From positions 1 through 5,206 of the forward strand of contig JAEWHQ010000227.1 in assembly GCA_023387715.1 (NCBI GenBank): a DNA stretch of 5,206 bases, read 5' to 3'. Both the position numbers and the translations under genes were made by a program. The notes beneath the pieces were generated by a model that saw nothing but the letters and a program-made list of their open reading frames with translations, was not told where the DNA came from and searched no databases. Shown in pieces: positions 1 through 5,206 of this stretch; position 1 is the stretch's first letter, and every line of letters begins with the position of its first letter. This DNA is from Pseudomonadota bacterium. GTDB lineage: Bacteria; Pseudomonadota; Alphaproteobacteria; Rhizobiales; Rhizobiaceae.

Positions 1-1319
1 CCGAAGCCGGCCATCTCATCAGTTTCGGCTTTATCCGCCATATGGTTTTATATGGTATTTTACCATGTCTGCTGATTGTCTGGGGCAAGATCGAGCATCG
101 CCCGTTCTGGCGCAAGCTCAAGCAAAACTCTGCCTTTATTTTCCCGGCTCTGCTCATCGCAACTATTTTGTTTATCATTAATTCCAGCACATTTATCTCG
201 GTCGGTCGCGAACATAAAGAATGGATGGCCACGCTCAATCCGGTGATGCCGGTCGGAAATGCGGTCAAACTGGGCATTCGCACCAGTAAAAACCAAAACA
301 TCATTGTTGAACCTATCGGCCTTGATGCAAAGATTGCAGATGCCGGCACCGTGACCCGCAAACCAAGACTGACCATTGTGATTGCCGGTGAAACCGCCCG
401 CGCTGAAAGCTTCTCGCTGGGCGGCTATAATAAAGATACCAATCCTGAGCTTGCCCGTCAGGACATCACTTACTTTTCAGATACCAGCAGTTGCGGCACA
501 GTAACAGCTGTTTCACTACCATGCATGTTTTCCATCTACACCCGCGATGAATATTCGCATGAGAAAGGACTGGCCACAGAAAGTCTGCTGGATGTTCTCA
601 ACCATGCCGGTGTGCATGTCGAATGGTGGGATAATAATACCGGTAATAAAGGCGTTGCCGAGCGTGTAGCCAATGAATCCCTGTCTGATTCAGGCAACGA
701 GAAATATTGCAAAAACGGCGAATGTCTGGACAGCATTTTTCTGGAAAAACTGGATGGCTGGATGGCTGGCATCAAACAAGACACCGTGCTGGTTATGCAT
801 CAGCTTGGCAGTCATGGCCCTGCTTATTATCTGCGTTATCCGGACGAATATCGCCGCTTTACACCGGATTGCCGCAATACAGAATTTTCCAAATGCAGCC
901 GTGAAGAAGTTATCAATGCCTATGATAATACAATCGCTTATACCGATCATATTATCTCCTCAGTCATTGAAAGGCTGAAAGAACAGCAGGACAAGCTCGA
1001 CACATCGCTGATCTATATGTCCGATCACGGTGAATCTTTGGGTGAATTCGGCCTCTATCTGCATGGCGCGCCTTATTTTATAGCACCATCACAACAAACC
1101 CATATCCCATATGTGATGTGGCTCGGAAAAGACGCCAAAACCACCGTGGATGAAAGTTGCCTTGCACAAAAGGCAAAAGAGCCGCAATCCCATGATAAGC
1201 TGTTTCACACCGTGCTGGGCTTGATGCAGGTTAAAACCAATATCTATTCAACCGCACTGGATACGCTTTCATCATGCCACATCAAAACCGCTGATCCGGT
1301 CTTTACACAGCGCCAATGA
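1..1319 (+). CDS. eptA: Lipid A phosphoethanolamine transferase, EptA/PmrC family (5'-truncated by the window edge)
   Basis: Inner-membrane enzyme that moves phosphoethanolamine from phosphatidylethanolamine to lipid A phosphates on the periplasmic side. The frame is open from base 3, so ATG 42 is an internal Met. About 438 residues are visible against a usual ~545; the first three membrane helices are missing. Counting from that Met: membrane helices at about -1 to 15 and 31-48, then the periplasmic alkaline-phosphatase-like domain. Residues matching the family's active site (MCR-1 equivalents) are E117 in GETARAE (E246), nucleophile T155 in CGTVT (T285), H258 in GSHGPAYY (H395), D328-H329 in SDHGES (D465/H466) and H341 (H478). 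Cysteine pairs C151/C161, C223/C228 and C277/C285 fit the family's disulfides. The frame is intact to TGA 1317. It lies just upstream of a PmrA/PmrB-like pair, which supports a lipid A substrate, though other pEtN transferases (e.g. for core sugars) share the fold. Confidence 0.95.
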   Translation, partial: EAGHLISFGFIRHMVLYGILPCLLIVWGKIEHRPFWRKLKQNSAFIFPALLIATILFIINSSTFISVGREHKEWMATLNPVMPVGNAVKLGIRTSKNQNIIVEPIGLDAKIADAGTVTRKPRLTIVIAGETARAESFSLGGYNKDTNPELARQDITYFSDTSSCGTVTAVSLPCMFSIYTRDEYSHEKGLATESLLDVLNHAGVHVEWWDNNTGNKGVAERVANESLSDSGNEKYCKNGECLDSIFLEKLDGWMAGIKQDTVLVMHQLGSHGPAYYLRYPDEYRRFTPDCRNTEFSKCSREEVINAYDNTIAYTDHIISSVIERLKEQQDKLDTSLIYMSDHGESLGEFGLYLHGAPYFIAPSQQTHIPYVMWLGKDAKTTVDESCLAQKAKEPQSHDKLFHTVLGLMQVKTNIYSTALDTLSSCHIKTADPVFTQRQ

Positions 1320-1347
1320 TTGAAACTGTTAAATAAAAGCTTGAAAC
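1320..1347 (+). repeat. Pair of 7-base direct repeats between eptA and the response regulator
   Basis: TTGAAAC occurs at 1320-1326 and again at 1341-1347, a start-to-start distance of 21 bases or about two helical turns, immediately after the eptA stop. OmpR/PmrA-type regulators bind direct repeats placed on one face of the helix, although usually about 11 bases apart, so an autoregulatory site is conceivable. TTGAAA also resembles a -35 hexamer, but I see no good -10 at 16-18 bases. In AT-rich spacer DNA this repeat could be chance. Confidence 0.25.
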
Positions 1348-1355
1348 CATAAATG

Positions 1356-1389
1356 AGGTGGTGGAATGTCTGATGACACTCCACCACCT
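1356..1389 (+). promoter_or_regulatory. Strong intergenic stem-loop ahead of the response regulator
   Basis: AGGTGGTGGA (1356-1365) pairs perfectly with TCCACCACCT (1380-1389). After one A/C mismatch (1366/1379), TGTC (1367-1370) pairs with GACA (1375-1378) around the loop TGAT (1371-1374). That gives 14 pairs in a 34-base element. No T run follows on the + strand, so it is not a standard intrinsic terminator for eptA. The 5' arm holds the Shine-Dalgarno-like GAGG/GGTGG and reaches the ATG of the small ORF at 1366, so in RNA it could hide that start. It could also act as an RNA-processing or stability element separating eptA from the regulator genes, or as a DNA operator. The structure is plain in the sequence; its role is inference. 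Confidence 0.6.
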
Positions 1390-1434
1390 ATGGCTACCTG
1401 CCGGAGAATATTGCTTGAGAATTCTTCTTGTTGA
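1366..1434 (+). CDS. Possible 22-residue leader peptide overlapping the response regulator start
   Basis: ATG 1366 is preceded by GAGG (1355-1358) at a 7-base spacing. The frame runs 22 codons to TGA 1432, beginning MSDDTPPPMATC and ending in ILLENSSC. It contains three consecutive proline codons (1381-1389), which is a known class of ribosome-slowing motif relieved by EF-P. The proline codons form the 3' arm of the hairpin at 1356-1389, and the ribosome site is in the 5' arm. The ORF ends 17 bases past the regulator's probable TTG start in another frame, so its translation could open, couple to or compete with regulator translation. I recognise no homologue, and ORFs this short arise by chance. 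The alternative that it is the remnant of a longer regulator N terminus is discussed in the findings. Confidence 0.3.
   Translation: MSDDTPPPMATCRRILLENSSC
1403..1417 (+). promoter_or_regulatory. Ribosome binding site and TTG start for the response regulator
   Basis: GGAG at 1403-1406 sits 8 bases before TTG 1415. This start puts the first residues (RILLVEDD) directly at beta strand 1 of the receiver domain and gives 220 residues, close to the ~222 of E. coli BasR. The in-frame GTG codons at 1358 and 1361 would add 18-19 unconserved residues and begin inside the hairpin arm, so they are less likely. Confidence 0.7.
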
Positions 1435-2077
1435 GGATGACGACACACTTGGTCAGGCCGTGCGTGATCATGTGCTAGCAAGCGGCCACGCAGTCGACTG
1501 GATGCAAACCGCAGAAGATGCGACACTGGCGGCAACAACCGTTGCCTATGGTTTGATCCTGCTTGATCTTCGTCTGCCGGATGGCAGCGGCCTTAATATT
1601 TTATACCGCTTGCGACAAGCAGGAAACACGGTGCCGGTTATTATTCTTACCGCACATGATCAAATCTCTGACCGTATCGAAGGCCTGAATGCAGGTGCGG
1701 ATGACTATCTGGTCAAACCATTCAATCTCGATGAATTAACAGCACGTATGATTGCCGTTTCGAGGCGCTATAGCAGCAACAGTGTGCCTGTTATGCATCT
1801 TGGCGACCTGGAAATTAAAATCGCTGAACGCAGCATCCAGTCACCTGCGGGTGAAGTGATTTTATCAGGACGCGAATGGGCGGTGCTCGAATGCCTGTTA
1901 CACCGCACCAATGCGATTGTCTCCAAAGCCCAGATCGAAGAAGCACTTTATGCCTTCGGTTCAGAGATCGAAAGCAATACGGTTGAAGTTTATATCAGCC
2001 GGTTACGCAAAAAAATCGGTCGCGATAAAATCAGTACTGTGCGCGGCGTTGGTTATAAAATTGAGGACAGAACATGA
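1415..2077 (+). CDS. OmpR/PhoB-family response regulator, PmrA/BasR-like
   Basis: DNA-binding partner of the downstream kinase, acting in the cytoplasm on promoters. Numbered from TTG 1415 (220 residues): the receiver domain at about 1-115 has acidic pocket D8/D9, phospho-acceptor D51 in LLDLRLPD, switch T79 and K101 in KPF. The winged-helix Trans_reg_C domain at about 126-217 has its recognition helix near SNTVEVYISRLRKK (187-200) and the wing hairpin at TVRGVGYK (208-215). The GADDYLVKPF and TVRGVGY stretches resemble E. coli BasR closely, and D51 has the same number. It follows eptA after 95 bases and its stop overlaps the kinase start (ATGA, 2074-2077), so regulator and kinase are co-translated. 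I infer that eptA is a target because of this pmrCAB-like order; related QseB- or TctD-type regulators look similar, so the symbol is left open. Confidence 0.92.
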   Translation: MRILLVEDDDTLGQAVRDHVLASGHAVDWMQTAEDATLAATTVAYGLILLDLRLPDGSGLNILYRLRQAGNTVPVIILTAHDQISDRIEGLNAGADDYLVKPFNLDELTARMIAVSRRYSSNSVPVMHLGDLEIKIAERSIQSPAGEVILSGREWAVLECLLHRTNAIVSKAQIEEALYAFGSEIESNTVEVYISRLRKKIGRDKISTVRGVGYKIEDRT

Positions 2078-3408
2078 AGTCTCCCAGCCTCATCCGACGC
2101 CTCATGTTTTCTGTCACCGCAGCTGTTATCTCTTTTTGGGTCGTTGCAGCGGTCGGCGGCATCTTAGTGATGCATGACGAATTTTCAGAAATTTTCGACA
2201 GCGCATTGCAAGAAACGACTGAGCGTTTGGCACCACTCATTATCGACGACATTATACATAATGATCGTACTGATGAAGCCATTGCGCTGGAAAACGGCTC
2301 AGGCTCATCGTCCCGCCAATATCTGACCTATCAGGCGCGTGACGCCAGCGGAAAAATACTCGTTCACTCTTCAAATATCATTAAGGGCCCTTTTCCAGCC
2401 CCTTTGGTTGAAGGTTTTTGGCAGGATGAGAAAGCCCGTTATTACACGGTTGCAGCAGCTGATAACACCATCTTTGTGCAAGTCGCAGACCAGATGAAAA
2501 ACCGGCGCGAAGCCACCAATGAAGGCGCGCTTGCACTCTTATTGCCTATTTTGGTGCTGGTGCCGCTCAGCCTTTATATCATCCGGCTTGTGGCGCGACG
2601 CTCGGTCAACCCGATCGATCATTTGCGACAGTTAATTGCTGAAAAAGACAGTGGAGATCTTACGCCTATTCAGGCCGAAGGATTGGCAATCGAATTGCAA
2701 CCGATTGTGCATTCCGTCAACACGCTGATGGGACGTGTGCAATCCGCCCTTGAGGCCGAGCGGGCTTTTACCGCCAACAGCGCGCATGAATTACGCACCC
2801 CCATTGCCGGAGCCTTGGCACACACGCAATTGCTGATGACCGAGGTCAAAGGTGCAGCCAATCATGCCCGTGTCGAGCAAATTGAATCTTCACTGCAAAA
2901 GTTGAAAAGACTGGTTGAAAAACTAATGCAGCTGGCGCGTGCCGAAGCCAATATTGCTCTGACCAATAAACCTGCTGATCTTTTACGCGTTGTCGATCAT
3001 CTGGTTGAAGAGTTTCAACGTAAATCATCGGCCAATGAGCGGATTGTTTATGAGCGTCATTCTCAGGCACGCCTATTCAAACCGGTTAACAGCGATGCCT
3101 TTGCGATTGTCTTACGCAATTTGATTGAAAATGCTCTGTTGCATGGTGCCCAAAATGAACCTGTGACCATTCGCGTGGAAAAAGACGGCTCCATTCGCAT
3201 TATCAATGGCGGCAAAAGCTTGTCTGCGGATGAGTTGATGAATGCACAAAAACGCTTTGGTCGTGGTGCCACAACGGCACCTGGCTCTGGCTTAGGCATT
3301 CCCATTGCCATGGAAATTGCACAGCAAATGCAGGCACGACTTCAGTTTCTGTCACCGGCGGCCGGACAAAATGATGGTTTTGAAGCGCGTTTAAACTTTA
3401 CAGGCTAA
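2074..3408 (+). CDS. Membrane sensor histidine kinase, PmrB/QseC-like
   Basis: Inner-membrane sensor that would phosphorylate the upstream regulator. The 444 residues run: short cytoplasmic N end, TM1 about 10-33, periplasmic domain about 34-150, TM2 about 151-173, HAMP about 174-226, dimerisation domain with phospho-acceptor H238 in SAHELRTP, and ATPase domain about 335-443 with N box (RNLIENALLHG, N353) and G2 box GSGLG (404-408). The periplasmic part, about 115 residues, is far longer than the ~30 of enterobacterial PmrB and resembles the 2CSK_N type of TctE/QseC kinases, so its signal may differ. Two ExxE motifs (E36/E39, E47/E50) follow TM1. The G1 region reads IRIINGGKSL and lacks the usual DxGxG aspartate, a divergence seen in some active kinases. 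GAGGA (2063-2067) lies 6 bases before ATG 2074, and the 4-base overlap points to translational coupling. PmrB-like function rests on the neighbouring eptA. Confidence 0.92.
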   Translation: MKSPSLIRRLMFSVTAAVISFWVVAAVGGILVMHDEFSEIFDSALQETTERLAPLIIDDIIHNDRTDEAIALENGSGSSSRQYLTYQARDASGKILVHSSNIIKGPFPAPLVEGFWQDEKARYYTVAAADNTIFVQVADQMKNRREATNEGALALLLPILVLVPLSLYIIRLVARRSVNPIDHLRQLIAEKDSGDLTPIQAEGLAIELQPIVHSVNTLMGRVQSALEAERAFTANSAHELRTPIAGALAHTQLLMTEVKGAANHARVEQIESSLQKLKRLVEKLMQLARAEANIALTNKPADLLRVVDHLVEEFQRKSSANERIVYERHSQARLFKPVNSDAFAIVLRNLIENALLHGAQNEPVTIRVEKDGSIRIINGGKSLSADELMNAQKRFGRGATTAPGSGLGIPIAMEIAQQMQARLQFLSPAAGQNDGFEARLNFTG

Positions 3409-3420
3409 CGCGCTTCCAAC

Positions 3421-3447
3421 GCATTTTTCATCAAAATGCATAGCTTT
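3421..3447 (+). terminator. Weak possible intrinsic terminator after the kinase gene
   Basis: GCATTTT (3421-3427) and AAAATGC (3433-3439) form a 7-pair stem with a 5-base loop, followed by TTTT at 3444-3447 on the + strand. The stem is AT-rich and the T run is short and offset by four bases, so it would be a poor terminator. It lies in the 44-base space between two convergent stop codons, the right place for one. On the - strand no T run follows. Confidence 0.35.
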
Positions 3448-3452
3448 TCCGA

Positions 3453-4166
3453 CTATTCTATATGACCGCCAAGGAATAATTGCCCGACACGCGGATCAGC
3501 CAACAACTTTGATGCCTCATCATGCATGCGCGTCTGGCCGAGTTCCAGAACAAGCCCATAATCAGACATCGCCAAGGCTGCCTTGGCATTTTGCTCAACC
3601 ATCAAAATGGTGACACCCTCATCACGCAACCGGATCAAGGTCTGAAACACTTCCTGCACTAAATTAGGTGACAAACCAATGGATGGTTCGTCAATCAAAA
3701 TAAGCTTCGGATCAAGCAATAAAGCGCGTGCTACTTCCAGCTGTTTCTGCTGCCCGCCGGATAGTTCGATGGCTTTGCGATCTTTATATTGACGCAGCAT
3801 CGGAAACTGATCCATCACCATTTCAATGCGCTCACGCACTTTGGCCTGATCGCTGGCCGTAATGCCACCAAGCTCCAGATTATGATAAACAGACAGCTGC
3901 GGCACCACATTGCGCCCTTGCGGCACATAGGTGACACCATGCGCAATCATCTGGCGCGGGGTTTGGCGGGTAATATCTTTTCCATCGAGCAGTATTTGCC
4001 CGGAATGAATATTCAGAAGACCAAAAATCGCCTTGAAAACCGTTGATTTACCGGCACCATTAGGACCAATAACAGTGGTTATCGACGCTTTGGGAATGGT
4101 GAAAGACACGCCATTCAAAATAGTGATTTTACCATAACCACCATGAACATCTTTAAGTTCAAGCAT
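3453..4166 (-). CDS. livF: Branched-chain amino acid ABC transporter, ATP-binding protein LivF
   Basis: One of two cytoplasmic ATPases powering a LivHMGF-type importer of leucine, isoleucine, valine or related amino acids. The 237 residues match the family's usual length. It has Walker A GPNGAGKST (34-42), Q-loop Q83 in YVPQGRNVVPQLSV, signature LSGGQQKQ (135-142), Walker B LILIDEP (155-161) with catalytic E160, and the family-typical VEQN (190-193), where the switch histidine of most ABC ATPases is glutamine. The YVPQGR..FP/VPQLSV..NL pattern separates LivF from LivG. ATG 4166 is preceded by a strong GGAGG (4178-4174) 7 bases upstream, within the end of livG; the gap to the livG stop is 3 bases. 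It is the last gene of the operon, ending 44 bases from the convergent kinase gene. Exact substrate (aliphatic amino acids, urea or aromatic acids) cannot be told from the ATPase alone. Confidence 0.95.
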   Translation of the reverse strand: MLELKDVHGGYGKITILNGVSFTIPKASITTVIGPNGAGKSTVFKAIFGLLNIHSGQILLDGKDITRQTPRQMIAHGVTYVPQGRNVVPQLSVYHNLELGGITASDQAKVRERIEMVMDQFPMLRQYKDRKAIELSGGQQKQLEVARALLLDPKLILIDEPSIGLSPNLVQEVFQTLIRLRDEGVTILMVEQNAKAALAMSDYGLVLELGQTRMHDEASKLLADPRVGQLFLGGHIE

Positions 4167-4169
4167 CTG

Positions 4170-4916
4170 TTATCCTCCCAGATAAGCGTCGATAACCATC
4201 TGGTTTGAGCGAATTTCGTCTGGTGTTCCTTCTGCGATAATGCGCCCTTCAGCAAGCACGATAATGCGGGTGCAAAGGCTCATAACAAATTCCATATTGT
4301 GTTCAATCACCACAAAAGTCGTGCCATGTTCGGCATTATAGGTCGTCAGGCGCTCTTTCAGATTGCTCAGCATCGTCAGATTAACGCCGCCTGCCGGCTC
4401 ATCAAGCAAGACAAGGCTTGGCCCCGCCATGAAAGCCATCGCCGCATCAACCAATTTTTGCTGGCCATAAGAAAGAGAACCGGCAAGCTCATCCCGCAGA
4501 TGCTCAAGACGAAAGAAGGAGATCATCTGCTCAGCCTCAGCTGTCAGCCCCGCATCCGCAGGGCCAAACAGGCGGGATGTCATAGTGCCTTTATGCTCCT
4601 GACCGGCAAGAATAATATTCTCGATCACCGACATTTTCGGGAAGACCGAAAGCTGCTGAAATGTACGCCCGACCCCAAGCTTGTTGAGGTCAGAAGCGCG
4701 CATACCTGAAACCTTATTGCCATTGATACGCACTTCACCACTATTGGGCTGAAGCTGGCCAAGGATACAATTAAACAGCGTTGATTTCCCCGAACCATTA
4801 GGCCCGATCAAACCAAGGATTTCGCCTTGCTGAACATCAAATGACACATCACGCACGGCATGAATACCGCCGAAGCGTTTTTCGATATTGCGCACTGAAA
4901 GCACAGGATTGCTCAT
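4170..4916 (-). CDS. livG: Branched-chain amino acid ABC transporter, ATP-binding protein LivG
   Basis: Second cytoplasmic ATPase of the importer, pairing with LivF under the LivH/LivM permeases. The 248 residues are a normal LivG length. Motifs: Walker A GPNGSGKST (38-46), Q-loop in GRTFQQLSVFP (Q87/Q88), signature LSYGQQKL (148-155), Walker B LVLLDEP (168-174) with catalytic E173, and switch H206 in VIEHNMEF, which is kept here unlike in LivF. GRTFQ...FP and IEHNM near the C end are LivG hallmarks; the usual AGLNP after Walker B reads GGVNL. ATG 4916 overlaps the livM stop by 4 bases (ATGA), with only a weak G-rich ribosome site (about 4931-4927), so translation is probably coupled to livM. 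Confidence 0.95.
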   Translation of the reverse strand: MSNPVLSVRNIEKRFGGIHAVRDVSFDVQQGEILGLIGPNGSGKSTLFNCILGQLQPNSGEVRINGNKVSGMRASDLNKLGVGRTFQQLSVFPKMSVIENIILAGQEHKGTMTSRLFGPADAGLTAEAEQMISFFRLEHLRDELAGSLSYGQQKLVDAAMAFMAGPSLVLLDEPAGGVNLTMLSNLKERLTTYNAEHGTTFVVIEHNMEFVMSLCTRIIVLAEGRIIAEGTPDEIRSNQMVIDAYLGG

Positions 4917-5206
4917 TTTAATCGCGCCCCCTGCTGCATATCACCGCGAACCTGTTGCTTTGGCCAGAACTTGTCGCGCAATTTATCCCATACGCCAATC
5001 AAACCGGACGGCACAAAAACCAGCATGACAATAACCAATGCCGAATAGATGATCAGATAATAACCTTCGGTAAAACGCAGCACTTCCGGTAGCAAAATGA
5101 CAACTGCGGCACCAATAAATGGCCCGAAGAAAAAGCCTGAACCACCAACGACGACCATCAGCAAAATCTTCAATGAATGACCGACATTGAACGAACCCGG
5201 CTCAAT
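4913..5206 (-). CDS. livM: Branched-chain amino acid ABC transporter permease LivM, C-terminal end only
   Basis: Inner-membrane permease subunit of the same importer. Only the last 97 codons are visible: the frame stays open to the right edge (5206), so the coding sequence continues outside and TTG 5173 is not its start. The visible part begins IEPGSFNVGHSLKILLMVVV, then GGSGFFFGPFIGAA, PEVLRF and a hydrophobic membrane segment (YYLIIYSALVIVMLVFVPSGLIG), ending in a basic cytoplasmic tail. The pattern of SF..SLK.LLMVVVGG.G...GP..GA followed by PE.LR is characteristic of LivM permeases. It is followed by livG with a 4-base overlap; livH and a periplasmic binding protein gene would be expected upstream, beyond the window. 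Confidence 0.92.
   Translation of the reverse strand: MEPGSFNVGHSLKILLMVVVGGSGFFFGPFIGAAVVILLPEVLRFTEGYYLIIYSALVIVMLVFVPSGLIGVWDKLRDKFWPKQQVRGDMQQGARLK

Noticed and set aside
42..44. ATG 42 as the start of the phosphoethanolamine transferase
   Set aside because: The frame is open back to base 3 with family-like residues (EAGHLIS) before it, and the family needs further membrane helices upstream; the gene is cut by the window edge.
673..978. Second-frame ORFs inside eptA and antisense ORFs inside the kinase and liv genes
   Set aside because: Each lies within a well-supported family gene in another frame or strand, and none shows recognisable domains.
1..1319. A mobile mcr-type colistin resistance gene
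   Set aside because: The catalytic residues are shared by all EptA/MCR proteins. The gene is tied to a regulator and kinase pair, with no insertion sequence, inverted repeats or composition shift in view.
1341..1369. A sigma70 promoter with -35 TTGAAA at 1341
   Set aside because: The bases 16-18 downstream (about 1363-1370) do not resemble a -10 element and lie in the hairpin arm.
3453..4166. LivF missing the switch histidine as a broken ATPase
   Set aside because: VEQN in place of a histidine motif is normal for LivF proteins, and LivG keeps its histidine.
5171..5173. TTG 5173 as the start of the LivM-like protein
   Set aside because: The frame continues to the window edge with conserved LivM residues (IEPGSFNVGHS) before it, so this is an internal leucine codon.

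Overview
The window looks like ordinary chromosomal DNA from a Gram-negative proteobacterium. A lipid A-modifying enzyme and a sensor kinase with a periplasmic loop both require an outer membrane and periplasm. Base composition is roughly balanced, genes are tightly packed, and a LivFGM set is present. I lean towards an alphaproteobacterium of moderate GC, but that is inference from protein flavour and I cannot name a genus.

Left half, + strand (1-3408): the 3' part of an EptA-type lipid A phosphoethanolamine transferase gene, a 95-base gap, an OmpR/PmrA-type response regulator that probably starts at TTG 1415, and a sensor histidine kinase overlapping the regulator by 4 bases. This is the pmrCAB (eptA-basR-basS) layout. 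In enterobacteria the kinase/regulator pair senses envelope stress and switches on the transferase, which lowers the negative charge of lipid A and the binding of cationic peptides such as polymyxin. The gap between transferase and regulator is the most structured stretch of the window: a strong imperfect hairpin (1356-1389), a 22-codon ORF with a good ribosome site whose start lies inside the hairpin and whose end overlaps the regulator start, a 13-base imperfect tandem repeat across that start, and two 7-base direct repeats 21 bases apart.

Right half, - strand (5206-3453): the C-terminal end of LivM, then complete LivG and LivF, coupled by a 4-base overlap and a 3-base gap. These are the permease and two ATPases of a branched-chain amino acid (HAAT family) ABC importer. 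The rest of livM, and presumably livH and a binding protein gene, lie beyond the right edge.

The two operons converge, with 44 bases between their stop codons and a weak hairpin there. No RNA genes, CRISPR, insertion sequences or phage genes were seen. I found no wholly new system. The best candidates for something undescribed are the leader ORF and hairpin ahead of the response regulator.
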